Source: Actinomadura opuntiae (GTDB lineage Bacteria > Actinomycetota > Actinomycetes > Streptosporangiales > Streptosporangiaceae). From it: a DNA stretch of 64,000 nt. A program made the translations under genes and the position numbers. The stretch is from contig NZ_JASNWF010000001.1 in assembly GCF_030283205.1 (NCBI RefSeq), positions 1 through 64,000 of the forward strand, read 5' to 3'. Every line of letters starts with the position of its first letter. Position 1 is the first letter of the stretch. The notes under the pieces are model-generated. The model made no database searches. It saw nothing but the letters and a program-made list of their open reading frames with translations, and was not told the DNA's origin. Below, piece by piece: positions 51,279 to 59,345 of the stretch.

Positions 51279-51315
51279 TGATATCTGAATCGATATCGAG
51301 CTGACAGAGATATCA
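51279..51315. promoter_or_regulatory. GATATC inverted-repeat cluster before the beta-lactamase gene
   Basis: TGATATCT (51279-51286) and AGATATCA (51308-51315) are perfect 8-bp inverted copies, with a third GATATC at 51292-51297 between them. The region is AT-rich and ends 42 bases before the beta-lactamase ATG. It is probably an operator for a regulator not encoded next to it. Confidence 0.55.
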
Positions 51316-51356
51316 GTATTGGACACATTGGCGTCTGTCCTGATCTGCTCTGCGGT

Positions 51357-52325
51357 ATGGCAACCTCACATCATTTCCGCAGGGTCACTGCGATCGCCGT
51401 TTCCGCCGCCGTGGGTCTGGCCGGTCTCGCCGCGTGCGGGTCGGACGGGAGCGGCGGTGAGCGCGTCGCTTCGCGCAGCGCCGTCGCCTCGCTCGGCAGG
51501 CAGTCCGACCTGCGGCCCGCCGCGTCCCAGGCGAGAGTCGGCAAGCAGTTGAGCGCGCTGGAGCAGTCTCGCAAGGACCGCATCGGCGTCTACGCGCTGA
51601 ACACCGGGACCGGACGCTTCGTCGCCTATCGCGCCGACGAACGGTTTCTCTTCGCGTCGACGTTCAAGGCCATGGTGTGCGGCGGGGTTCTGCAGAAGGC
51701 GCGCCGGTCCGACCCGGGGCTGATGCATCGGGTCATCCATTACGGCAAGGGCGATCTCGTGGCCAACTCGCCGGTCACCGAGAAGCACGTGAAGAGCGGC
51801 ATGACCGTGTCCGCCCTCTGCAAGGCAGCGATCACCCAGAGCGACAACACGGCCGGCAACCTGGTGCTCAAGCAGCTCGGCGGGCCGGCAGGCGACACCG
51901 CCTTCCTCCGCTCGCTCGGCGATCGCGTCACCCGCCACGACCGCTGGGAAACCGACCTGAACCTCTGGAAGCCGGGCGCCGTCCTCGACACCACCTCGCC
52001 GCGTGCCTGGGCCGGCGACCTGCGCTCGCTCACCGTGGGCGACACGCTCGTCCGCGCCGACCGCGACCGCCTGATCGGCTGGATGAAGCAGACGCTGACC
52101 GGTGACAACCGCATCCGCGCCGGTCTCCCCAAGAACTGGACGGTCGGCGACAAGACCGGCACCGGGAGCGGCTACGGCACCGCCAACGACATCGCGATCG
52201 CCTGGCCCCCGTCCGGCGCGCCGCTGATCATCGTGATCACGACGAACCGTCTCAGCGAGGACGGCGCGGCTGACGAGCCCGCCATCGCCGAGACCGCCGG
52301 CATCCTCGCCAAGGCCCTCGGCTAG
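51357..52325 (+). CDS. Class A beta-lactamase (lipoprotein)
   Basis: The 322-residue protein has a lipoprotein signal (LAGLAACG, C27) and all class A motifs: S101-T-F-K104, S162-D-N, E199-T-D-L-N (the deacylating Glu in the omega loop) and K266-T-G, with GSGYGTANDIAIAWPP following. It is expected to hydrolyse beta-lactams outside the membrane. The spectrum cannot be told from sequence. The upstream region has a GATATC operator-like cluster. No blaI/blaR pair is adjacent. Confidence 0.93.
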   Translation: MATSHHFRRVTAIAVSAAVGLAGLAACGSDGSGGERVASRSAVASLGRQSDLRPAASQARVGKQLSALEQSRKDRIGVYALNTGTGRFVAYRADERFLFASTFKAMVCGGVLQKARRSDPGLMHRVIHYGKGDLVANSPVTEKHVKSGMTVSALCKAAITQSDNTAGNLVLKQLGGPAGDTAFLRSLGDRVTRHDRWETDLNLWKPGAVLDTTSPRAWAGDLRSLTVGDTLVRADRDRLIGWMKQTLTGDNRIRAGLPKNWTVGDKTGTGSGYGTANDIAIAWPPSGAPLIIVITTNRLSEDGAADEPAIAETAGILAKALG

Positions 52326-52341
52326 GCGGCCGGGCGGGGCG

Positions 52342-52935
52342 TCAGGCGCGTTGCTTCGCTTTGGGGCGGGCGCGGAGGTGGGCGCGCTCGCCCTGGCTGC
52401 CGAACAGCACGAGGAACTCGACCGGGTCGGCGTCGACGGCGCCGAACCAGTGCGGCAGGCGGGTGTCGAACTCGGCGGCCTCGCCGGGTGACAGCTGCAG
52501 GTCGTGCTCGCCGAGGATGACCCGCAGCCGTCCGTTGAGGACGTAGAGCCACTCGTAGCCCTCGTGGGTCTGCGGGGCGGGTTCGCGGCGGTCGCTGCCG
52601 GCCGGGATGACGAGCTTGTAGGCCTGGATGCCGCCGGCGCGGCGGGTCAGCGGCAGCATGGTCATGCCGTTGCGGACGACGGGGCGCAGGTGGATCCGCG
52701 GGTCGCCGGTGGGCGGGGCGTCCACGAGCTCGTCGAGGGTGACGCCGTAGGCCTTGGCCAGCGGCAGCAGCAGTTCGAGGGTCGGGCGGCGGGCGCCGGA
52801 CTCCAGCCGCGACAGCGTGCTCACCGAGATGCCCGTCGCCGCCGACAGGTCGGTCAGCGTGATCTCCCGCTGGTTGCGCAGGGCGCGCAGGTGCGGGCCG
52901 ACCGCGTCGAGCGCGTGGTCCAGATCGTCGTCCAT
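52342..52935 (-). CDS. XRE-type regulator with C-terminal cupin domain
   Basis: The 197-residue protein has an HTH_3 domain (residues 12-70; NQREITLTDLSAATGISVSTLSRLESGARRPT). A cupin fold follows (GGIQAYKLVIPAG, THEGYEWLYVLNGRLRVILGEH, AAEFDTRLPHWFGA). Such proteins bind DNA and sense small ligands. It is divergent from a flavin reductase-like gene, with a perfect GTTTGCC palindrome between. Confidence 0.88.
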   Translation of the reverse strand: MDDDLDHALDAVGPHLRALRNQREITLTDLSAATGISVSTLSRLESGARRPTLELLLPLAKAYGVTLDELVDAPPTGDPRIHLRPVVRNGMTMLPLTRRAGGIQAYKLVIPAGSDRREPAPQTHEGYEWLYVLNGRLRVILGEHDLQLSPGEAAEFDTRLPHWFGAVDADPVEFLVLFGSQGERAHLRARPKAKQRA

Positions 52936-52943
52936 GCCCACCA

Positions 52944-52962
52944 GTTTGCCACATCGGCAAAC
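52944..52962. promoter_or_regulatory. Perfect 7-bp inverted repeat, probable XRE-cupin operator
   Basis: GTTTGCC (52944-52950) and GGCAAAC (52956-52962) flank ACATC, 19 bp in all. A further GTTTGC half-site lies at 52965-52970. It sits 9 bases upstream of the regulator start and before the reductase gene. Confidence 0.72.
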
Positions 52963-53015
52963 AGGTTTGCGGTTCCCGGCGGCGGGTCCGCATAGTGGCC
53001 GCGGAGGTGGTCGAG

Positions 53016-53975
53016 ATGACCGAACGGCTGAGGGACGGCTACGACGCGGTGGTGATCGGCGGCGGCGCCGCGGGACTGAACGGGGCGCTGATGCTCGCGC
53101 GCTCGCGGCGGTCGGTCGTGGTGCTGGACGCGGGCTCCCCGCGCAACGCGCCCGCCGAGGGCGTGCACGGGCTGCTTGCCCGGGACGGGATGCCACCGGC
53201 CGAGCTGCTGGAGCGCGGGCGGGCCGAGGTCCGCGGGTACGGCGGGCAGGTGGTGACCGCGACGGTCACCGGCGCCGCACGCGACGCCGACGGCTTCACC
53301 GTCGAGCTGGCCGACGGGCGGACCGTCCGGGCGCGCCGGCTGCTGGTGACCACCGGGCTGGTCGACGAGCTGCCGGACGTGCAGGGCCTGCGGGAACGCT
53401 GGGGCCGGGACGTGGTGCACTGCCCCTACTGCCACGGCTGGGAAGTGCGGGACCAGGCCATCGGGGTGCTGTCCAGCGGCCCGATGTCGGTGCACCAGGC
53501 GCTGCTGTTCCGGCAGCTCAGCGCCGATGTCACCTTCTTCGCCCACACCGCTCCCCCGCCCTCCGGCGAGCAGGCGGAGCAACTCGCCGCGCGCGGCGTC
53601 ACGGTGGTGGAGGGCAAGGTGACGGCCCTGGAGATCGCCGGCGACCGGATCGTGGGCGTGCGGCTGGCCGACGGCTCGGTCGTGGCGCGCGAGGCGGTGG
53701 CGGTGGCGCCGCGCATGGTCGCCCGCGCGGCCTTCCTGGCGGGCCTCGGGCTACGGCCGGCCGAGCATCCGAGCGGGGCCGGCGAGCACGTGCCGGCCGA
53801 CGCGCTGGGCCGCACCGACGTGCCCGGGCTGTGGGTCGCTGGCAACGTCACCGACCTGACCGCCCAGGTCGGCGCCGCCGCGGCGGCGGGCGCGTTGGCG
53901 GGGGCCCAGATCAACGCCGACCTGGTGGCCGAGGAGGCCCGGCAGGCGGTCGAGGCCCGCCGCCACGGCGGGTGA
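53016..53975 (+). CDS. FAD-dependent thioredoxin-reductase-like oxidoreductase
   Basis: The 319-residue flavoprotein has the FAD motif GGGAAGLNGALML (residues 15-27). A redox pair C136-P-Y-C139 in VVHCPYCHGWEVRD follows as in thioredoxin reductases, and the second FAD contact is GLWVAGNVTD. The NAD(P)-binding domain is present but its GxGxxA motif is replaced by GVLSSGPMSVHQA. It could be a ferredoxin/dithiol-type or dithiolopyrrolone oxidase-like enzyme. The ATG at 53016 has a GGAGGTGG site. It is controlled by the divergent XRE-cupin gene. Confidence 0.85.
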   Translation: MTERLRDGYDAVVIGGGAAGLNGALMLARSRRSVVVLDAGSPRNAPAEGVHGLLARDGMPPAELLERGRAEVRGYGGQVVTATVTGAARDADGFTVELADGRTVRARRLLVTTGLVDELPDVQGLRERWGRDVVHCPYCHGWEVRDQAIGVLSSGPMSVHQALLFRQLSADVTFFAHTAPPPSGEQAEQLAARGVTVVEGKVTALEIAGDRIVGVRLADGSVVAREAVAVAPRMVARAAFLAGLGLRPAEHPSGAGEHVPADALGRTDVPGLWVAGNVTDLTAQVGAAAAAGALAGAQINADLVAEEARQAVEARRHGG

Positions 53976-53999
53976 TCCGGGGCCGGTTGCGCGCGGAGC

Positions 54000-54047
54000 C
54001 CTCCCCGTGCAATCTTGGAATGGTTGTACCAAGATTGCACGGGGAGG
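54000..54047. promoter_or_regulatory. Perfect 19-bp inverted repeat upstream of tetR
   Basis: The arms at 54000-54018 and 54029-54047 are exactly complementary and separated by 10 bases. They lie between the reductase stop and the TetR start, ending 11 bases before the ATG. It could be a terminator, an operator or both. A perfect arm of this length is unusual. Confidence 0.85.
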
Positions 54048-54057
54048 CGCGAGCGGG

Positions 54058-54651
54058 ATGCCGGACGTCAAGCACTTCGATCCCGACGCGGTGCTGGACC
54101 AGGTGGTGCGCCTGTTCTGGCGCCGCGGCGCCGCGGCGACCGGCATCGCTGAGGTGGTCGCGGAGACGGGGCTCAGCCGGTCCAGCCTGTACGCGACGTT
54201 CGGCGGCAAGCGGGACCTCTACCTGGCGGCGTTGCGCGGCTATGTGGAGCGCCATTCGCGTCCGGTGTTCGACCGGCTCGCCGCGGACGAGCGGGGCCTG
54301 CCCGCGATCGCCGACTTCTTCGGCGGGCTCATCGCCGCCCGGTGCACGGGCGAGTACGCGCGCTGGGGCTGCATGGTGTCCAACGCGCACGCGAGCCTGG
54401 ACGGCGCCGAGGACGACGACGTCAAGCAGGTCCTGGACGTCCACCACGACGGGCTGTGCGCGGCGGTGCGCGCAGCCCTGCGGGCCGCCGACCGGCGCGG
54501 GCAGCTGCGTCCCGGCCTGGACGTGGAAGGCGCCGCGCAGACGCTCGCGCTGCTGGCCTACGGCGTGAACCTGCGGTCGCGCGCGGGCGCGTCCCCCGCC
54601 GACCTCGACGCGACGGTGCAAACCGCGCTCGCCTCCCTGACCCCCCGATGA
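54058..54651 (+). CDS. TetR-family transcriptional regulator
   Basis: The 197-residue repressor has the helix-turn-helix at about 12-55 (TGIAEVVAETGLSRSSLYATFGGKRDLY). A TetR_C ligand domain has GCMVSNAHASLDGAEDDDVKQVL. It has no divergent partner. Its target is probably itself and the CMD gene 10 bases downstream. The long inverted repeat just before its start is the expected operator. Confidence 0.88.
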   Translation: MPDVKHFDPDAVLDQVVRLFWRRGAAATGIAEVVAETGLSRSSLYATFGGKRDLYLAALRGYVERHSRPVFDRLAADERGLPAIADFFGGLIAARCTGEYARWGCMVSNAHASLDGAEDDDVKQVLDVHHDGLCAAVRAALRAADRRGQLRPGLDVEGAAQTLALLAYGVNLRSRAGASPADLDATVQTALASLTPR

Positions 54652-54661
54652 GGAGAGACCG

Positions 54662-55222
54662 ATGACCGAGTTCGCCGTGTACGACGAGACCGACGCCCCC
54701 GAGGACGCGCGCCCCCATCTGGAGGCGGCGAAGAAGCGGATGGGGTTCGTCACCACCCTGAACGGCGTGATGGCCGAGTCGCCCGAGCTGCTGGCGGGCT
54801 ACAACACGCTGTCAGAGCTGTTCGGCAAGTCGTCGCTGCCCAGGAACGCCAAGCACGTCGTGTGGATCACCGTCAGCGTGCTGAACGGCTGCGAGTACTG
54901 CGTGGCGGCCCATTCCACGCTCGCGCTGCGGTCGCGCGTCCCGGCCGAGGTCGTCGAGGCGCTGCGCGACGGCCGGGCGCTGGACGACCCGGCCTTGGAG
55001 GCCGCCCGCGTGTTCACCGCCGCAATGGTCGACCAGCGCGGGTGGGTCGGCGACGAGCAGGTCGAGGCGTTCCTGGCCGCCGGGTACACCCGCCGCCACG
55101 TCCTGGACGTCGTGCTCGGGATCGGCATGAAGACGCTGTCGAACTACACCAACCACATCGCCCACACCCCGCTCGACCCCGCCTGGAAGGACCAGGAGTG
55201 GACGGCGCCCGCCACCTCCTGA
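54662..55222 (+). CDS. AhpD/carboxymuconolactone decarboxylase-family protein
   Basis: This 186-residue protein has the AhpD-like site C77-x2-C80-x3-H84 (GCEYCVAAHSTLA), used for disulfide-based peroxidase-type reduction. It begins EFAVYDETDAPEDARPHLEAAKKRMGF. It follows tetR by 10 bases behind GAGGAGAG and is probably the controlled gene. It likely takes part in peroxide or electrophile defence. Confidence 0.87.
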   Translation: MTEFAVYDETDAPEDARPHLEAAKKRMGFVTTLNGVMAESPELLAGYNTLSELFGKSSLPRNAKHVVWITVSVLNGCEYCVAAHSTLALRSRVPAEVVEALRDGRALDDPALEAARVFTAAMVDQRGWVGDEQVEAFLAAGYTRRHVLDVVLGIGMKTLSNYTNHIAHTPLDPAWKDQEWTAPATS

Positions 55223-55236
55223 GGCGCGGCCCGGGA

Positions 55237-55268
55237 CCGGCGGACGTGCGGGCCCGCGCGTCCGCCGG
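55237..55268. terminator. Bidirectional hairpin terminator
   Basis: CCGGCGGACG (55237-55246) and CGTCCGCCGG (55259-55268) pair perfectly over 10 bp with a 12-base GC-rich loop. It lies between the convergent CMD and XRE-family genes. Confidence 0.75.
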
Positions 55269-55289
55269 CAGGCGCAGTTCAGCCGGGGC

Positions 55290-56147
55290 TCAGCGCACCG
55301 GTGTGCTCTGGTGCGCGGTGGCCAGCAGCCGCAGCGCGGCGTGCGACGGGGAGTCCTGCTCGACGGTGTGGGCGATCAGCGCCTGGTCGGGGTCGTCGGG
55401 CAGGCGCAGCGTCTCGAAGCCGAGTTCGAGGGTGCCGACGGCGGGGTGCCGGTAGACGTACCGGCCGTAGGTCTTCTCCTTCAGGCCGTGCTCGGCCCAG
55501 ATCTCGCGGAACTCGGGGCTGGCCGCTGAGAGCTCCTCGACCAGCGCCGCGGCCGCGTGGTCGCCGGGATGCCGCCCGATGTCCAGCCGCAGGTAGCCGA
55601 CGATGTCGGCGGCCTTGGCGCGCCAGTCGGCGTACAGGCCGCGCATGCCCTCGTCCAGGAACACCAGCCGGGCGAAGTTGCGCTCCTCGGGCGGCAGCGC
55701 GCCGAAGTCGGTGATCAGCGCGGCGGCCAGGTCGTTCCAGGCCAGCACGTTGGTGTAGCGGCCGACGACGTAGACGGGCACGTCGGGCGTCGACTCCAGC
55801 AGCCGCCGCAGGCCGGGCCGGACCCGCTGGGACTCGTGCGCGGGCGCCCCCGCGGGTTCGGTGTAGGGGCGGGCCAGGCGGTACAGGTGGCCGCGTTCGA
55901 CCTCGTCCAGGCGCAGGGCGCGGGCGACCGCGTCCAGGACGGCCTCGGAGAACTGCAGGGTGCGGCCCTGCTCCAGCCGGACGTAGTGGTCGACGCTGAC
56001 GCCGGCGAGCCGGGCCAGTTCCTCGCGGCGCAGCCCGGGCACGCGGCGGCGGCCGCCGTAGTCGGGCAGTCCCAGTTCCTCGGGCTTCAGCCGGGCCCGG
56101 CGTGAGCGCAGGAACTCCCCGAGTTCCGCTCGCCTGTCGAGTGCCAT
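55290..56147 (-). CDS. XRE-family regulator with MmyB-like domain
   Basis: The 285-residue protein has an N-terminal HTH_31-type domain (residues 5-80; RRVPGLRREELARLAGVSVDHYVRLEQGR). A C-terminal PAS-like MmyB domain follows (TPDVPVYVVGRYTNVLAWNDLAAALITDFG, then RNFARLVFLDEGMRGLYADW, and HPAVGTLELGFETLRLP). MmyB-type regulators bind fatty acids or similar ligands. It is divergent from an aldo-keto reductase gene, its probable target. Confidence 0.92.
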   Translation of the reverse strand: MALDRRAELGEFLRSRRARLKPEELGLPDYGGRRRVPGLRREELARLAGVSVDHYVRLEQGRTLQFSEAVLDAVARALRLDEVERGHLYRLARPYTEPAGAPAHESQRVRPGLRRLLESTPDVPVYVVGRYTNVLAWNDLAAALITDFGALPPEERNFARLVFLDEGMRGLYADWRAKAADIVGYLRLDIGRHPGDHAAAALVEELSAASPEFREIWAEHGLKEKTYGRYVYRHPAVGTLELGFETLRLPDDPDQALIAHTVEQDSPSHAALRLLATAHQSTPVR

Positions 56148-56278
56148 GCCCCGATTATCCCTTCCCCGCGGCGGCGGGAGGCTGGTCACGCCGTGCCTAG
56201 GCTGCGGCCGCCACTGGGTACGGCCGCGCCCGCCGACGACAGTGATCATCACGAACTCCCGCAACCGGAGGAAGAACG

Positions 56279-57322
56279 ATGATCACCACTCGTCCGCTGG
56301 GAAGCACCGGCATGGACATCACGACCGTCGGGTTCGGTTCCTGGGCGGTGTCGGGCTCGGGCTGGCGGTTCGGCTGGGGCGCCACCGACGACGCCGAGTC
56401 GGTCGCGGCGATCCGGCACGCGCTGCGCTCCGGCGTCAACTGGATCGACACCGCCGCGGTTTACGGCCTCGGCCATTCCGAGGAGCTGGTCGGCAAGGCC
56501 ATCGCGGACCTGCCGGAGGCCGAGCGGCCCTTCGTCTTCACCAAGGCGGGCCTGGTCTGGGACCCCGCCGACCCGCAGGCCGCGCCGCGCCGCATCATGA
56601 AGCCGGCGAGCGTGCGCCGCGAGGTCGAGGACTCGCTGCGGCGGCTCGGCGTCGAGCGCATCGACCTGTACCAGGTGCACTGGCCCGACACCGGCGAGTC
56701 GCTGGACTACGCCGGCGACGGGTCCGGCGCGGTGTCGCCGAACGCGACGCCGCTGGAGGAGTACTGGCAGGTGATGGCGGACCTGAAGGCCGAGGGGAAG
56801 GTCCGGGCGATCGGGCTGTCCAACCACTCCCCCGCCCTGCTGGGGCGCGCCGAGAGGGTCGCGCACGTGGACGCGGTCCAGCCGCCGTTCTCGGCGATCA
56901 ACCGGTCGGCGGCCGGGGAGATCGCCTGGGCCCGCGAGCACGGCACCGGCGTGATCGTCTACTCGCCGCTGCAGTCGGGGCTGCTCACCGGCGCGTTCTC
57001 GGCCGAACGGGCCGCCGCGCTGCCCGCCGACGACTGGCGCGCCTCCCACCGCGACTTCACCACCGGGCTCCCGGCGAACCTGCGGCTGGCGGACGCGCTG
57101 CGCCCGATCGCGGAGCGACGCGGCGTGACGGTCGCGGAGGTCGCGATCGCGTGGACGCTGGCGTGGCCCGGCGTCACCGGCGCGATCGTCGGCGCCCGCA
57201 AGGCGGAGCAGGTGGACGGCTGGATCGGCGCCGGCTCGGTCGAGCTGACGCCGGCCGACCTGGAGGAGATCGCCACCGCGATCACCGCGTCCGGCGCCGG
57301 CGCCGGCCCCGCGCGCCCCTGA
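56279..57322 (+). CDS. Aldo/keto reductase
   Basis: The 347-residue barrel enzyme has the catalytic tetrad D57, Y62 (DTAAVYG), K89 (FTKAG) and H134 (QVHWPD), and the NADPH-binding segments IGLSNHS and IVGARKAEQV. It reduces carbonyl compounds in the cytosol. The substrate is unknown. It is divergent from an MmyB-like regulator and is followed 32 bases later by an ABM gene. Confidence 0.92.
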   Translation: MITTRPLGSTGMDITTVGFGSWAVSGSGWRFGWGATDDAESVAAIRHALRSGVNWIDTAAVYGLGHSEELVGKAIADLPEAERPFVFTKAGLVWDPADPQAAPRRIMKPASVRREVEDSLRRLGVERIDLYQVHWPDTGESLDYAGDGSGAVSPNATPLEEYWQVMADLKAEGKVRAIGLSNHSPALLGRAERVAHVDAVQPPFSAINRSAAGEIAWAREHGTGVIVYSPLQSGLLTGAFSAERAAALPADDWRASHRDFTTGLPANLRLADALRPIAERRGVTVAEVAIAWTLAWPGVTGAIVGARKAEQVDGWIGAGSVELTPADLEEIATAITASGAGAGPARP

Positions 57323-57354
57323 GCCCGCGCGCAACCGAAAAGAGAGGAAGCACC

Positions 57355-57645
57355 ATGTCGCTGACCGTCGTCGCCGAGTGCCTCGCCGCGCCCGGCCGGG
57401 AGGACCGGCTCCGCACCGCCCTGGAGGCGATGATCGAGCCGTCCCTGGAGGAGCCGGGATGCCTGTCCTACCGCCCCTACGCCGACCCGAACCGGCCGGC
57501 CCGGATGGTGGTGGTCGAGGAGTGGACGGGTCCCGGCGCGCTGGAGGAGCACTTCGCCACGCCGCACTTCCGGCACGTCGAGCAGGTGCTCGCGGAGATC
57601 CTCGCCGAGCCGATGACGATCCGGCGGCTCGTCCCGGCCGGTTGA
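57355..57645 (+). CDS. ABM-domain protein
   Basis: The 96-residue ferredoxin-fold protein has SLTVVAECLAAPGREDRLRTALEAMIEPSLEEPGC, then MVVVEEWTGPGALEEHFATPHF, the quinol monooxygenase-like layout. A GAGAGGAAG site precedes the ATG. It is probably cotranscribed with the aldo-keto reductase, so the two may process the same quinone or carbonyl. Confidence 0.87.
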   Translation: MSLTVVAECLAAPGREDRLRTALEAMIEPSLEEPGCLSYRPYADPNRPARMVVVEEWTGPGALEEHFATPHFRHVEQVLAEILAEPMTIRRLVPAG

Positions 57646-57669
57646 GCCGCCCGCATCCGCCCGCGCCGG

Positions 57670-58272
57670 TCAGGTCACCAGAAGGCCGGCGCGGGCGGCT
57701 GCGCAGGCCGCCGCGGCCGCTCGTGCGGCCGCAGCCTCGTCGATCGGCTCGCCGCTGACGAACAGCCGGTAGTACAGCGGCGCGACGGCGAGCCGGACGA
57801 CCTCGGCTGGGTCGGTTCCGGCGGGCGCCTCGCCGCGTTCGACGGCGCGCGCGACGATGGGGGCGGACTGCTCGTGGCGCCGCGCGAAGAACCGGTGCAG
57901 GGCGCGGGCGGCTTCGGGGCTCTGCGCCGCGGCCTGCACGAACGCGCGCGCCACCGGCCCGTCCTGCGGATCGGTGAAGCCGGTCAGGACGAGTTCGGCG
58001 AGGGCGCGCAGGTCGCCGGCCAGGGTGCCGGTGTCGGGGACCGGCCACGGCTCGCCGGAGGCCAGGTCGAGGGCGTCGGCGATGAGCCCGTCGGCGTCGG
58101 CCCACCGCCGGTAGAGGGTGGTCTTGTGGACGCCGGAACGGGCGGCGACGCCCTCGACGGTGAAGGCGGCGTAGCCGCGCTCGGCCAGCTCCGCCAGGGT
58201 GGCCTCGCGGACGGCGGCGCGGACGCGCGCGGTGCGGCCGCCGGGCCGGACGGTCCCGGGCCCGGCGCTCAC
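57670..58272 (-). CDS. TetR-family transcriptional regulator
   Basis: The 200-residue repressor starts at GTG 58272 (VSAGPGTVRPGGRTARVRAAV) behind GGGGA. Its HTH is at about 20-65 (FTVEGVAARSGVHKTTLYRRWADADGLI), and the C-terminal domain is of the TetR_C_16 type. A perfect 9-bp palindrome lies 43 bases upstream. The divergent gene is a virginiamycin-lyase-like gene followed by an exporter, so drug sensing is likely. Confidence 0.87.
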   Translation of the reverse strand: MSAGPGTVRPGGRTARVRAAVREATLAELAERGYAAFTVEGVAARSGVHKTTLYRRWADADGLIADALDLASGEPWPVPDTGTLAGDLRALAELVLTGFTDPQDGPVARAFVQAAAQSPEAARALHRFFARRHEQSAPIVARAVERGEAPAGTDPAEVVRLAVAPLYYRLFVSGEPIDEAAAARAAAAACAAARAGLLVT

Positions 58273-58314
58273 CGGTGCGTCCCCATGCCTGCGATCCGCT
58301 GCACGAACCGATCG

Positions 58315-58336
58315 TAACGCAACTTCGGTTGCGTTA
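58315..58336. promoter_or_regulatory. Perfect TetR-type operator (TAACGCAAC inverted repeat)
   Basis: TAACGCAAC (58315-58323) and GTTGCGTTA (58328-58336) flank TTCG, giving an exactly symmetric 22-bp site in the tetR-lyase divergent promoter space. Confidence 0.85.
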
Positions 58337-58381
58337 GTCTCGGCTCCGCGCGGAAAGAAGTGGGACGAGGGGGGACCATCC

Positions 58382-59275
58382 ATGCCGCAGGGTTCGCACG
58401 TCGTGATCAGGGAGTTCGCCGTCACCGGCCCCGAAGCCGGCCCTTACGGAATAGCCGCCGGTCCCGACGGGGCCCTGTGGTTCACGCTGGTGCACGAGGG
58501 ACGGATCGGGCGGATGGCGCCGGGCGGCGAACCGGAGTTCCATCCGGGCGAGCCCGTCCAGGCCGGGCCGATGAACATCGTTCCGGGCCCCGACGGCGCG
58601 CTGTGGTTCACCGGGTTCCGCGGCGACCGCGTCGGCCGGGTCGACACCGGCGGCGCGGTGACGCAGTTCGAGGTCCCGCCCGGCGGGCCGTGCGGGATCG
58701 CCGCCGGACCGGACGGCGCGCTGTGGTTCACCCTCATGCACACCGACCGGATCTGCCGCATCACCGCGGACGGCGAGGTCACCGAGTTCCCGCTGCCGGT
58801 GCGGGGCGCCTTCCCCTCCATGATCACGGCCGGGCCGGACGAGGCGCTGTGGTTCACCCTCAACCAGGGCAACGCCGTCGGGCGGATCGCACCGGACGGC
58901 GACCTCGCCGTGCACGCCCTGCCGACCGAGGGCGCCGCGCCGGTCGGGATCGCCGCCGGGCCCGACGGGGCGCTGTGGTACGCCGCGATCGGCACCGGGC
59001 AGATCGGCCAGATCACCACGGACGGGAAGGTCACCGAGTTCCCGCTGCCCGACCCGCGGGCCCGTCCGCACGCGATCGTCGCCGGCCCGGACGAGGCGCT
59101 GTGGTTCACCGAGTGGGGCACCGCGCACGTCGGCCGCATCACGCCCGAGGGCCGCATCGACGAGCATCCGCTGCCGACGCCCGGCTGCGAGCCGCACGGG
59201 ATCGCCCTCGGCCCGGACGGCGCGCTGTGGGTCGCGCTGGAGACCGGCGCGCTCGCCCAGGTCGCCATCGGCTGA
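58382..59275 (+). CDS. Virginiamycin B lyase (Vgb)-like beta-propeller
   Basis: The 297-residue protein has seven repeated blade motifs of the form GPDGALWFT. The length equals that of streptogramin B lyases. Candidate catalytic residues, by position in the family, are H230 (PHAI), E270 and H272 (EPHGI). Vgb linearises type B streptogramins by elimination at the ester bond. Many homologues, however, have other or unknown roles. It is divergent from TetR and precedes an MFS exporter by 70 bases. Confidence 0.82.
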   Translation: MPQGSHVVIREFAVTGPEAGPYGIAAGPDGALWFTLVHEGRIGRMAPGGEPEFHPGEPVQAGPMNIVPGPDGALWFTGFRGDRVGRVDTGGAVTQFEVPPGGPCGIAAGPDGALWFTLMHTDRICRITADGEVTEFPLPVRGAFPSMITAGPDEALWFTLNQGNAVGRIAPDGDLAVHALPTEGAAPVGIAAGPDGALWYAAIGTGQIGQITTDGKVTEFPLPDPRARPHAIVAGPDEALWFTEWGTAHVGRITPEGRIDEHPLPTPGCEPHGIALGPDGALWVALETGALAQVAIG

Positions 59276-59345
59276 TCTGTCCGGATCGAGGCGCGCCGAT
59301 CATGGTTCGAGCCGCGGCGAAACGTCTGCGGGCCACCGTGGAGGC

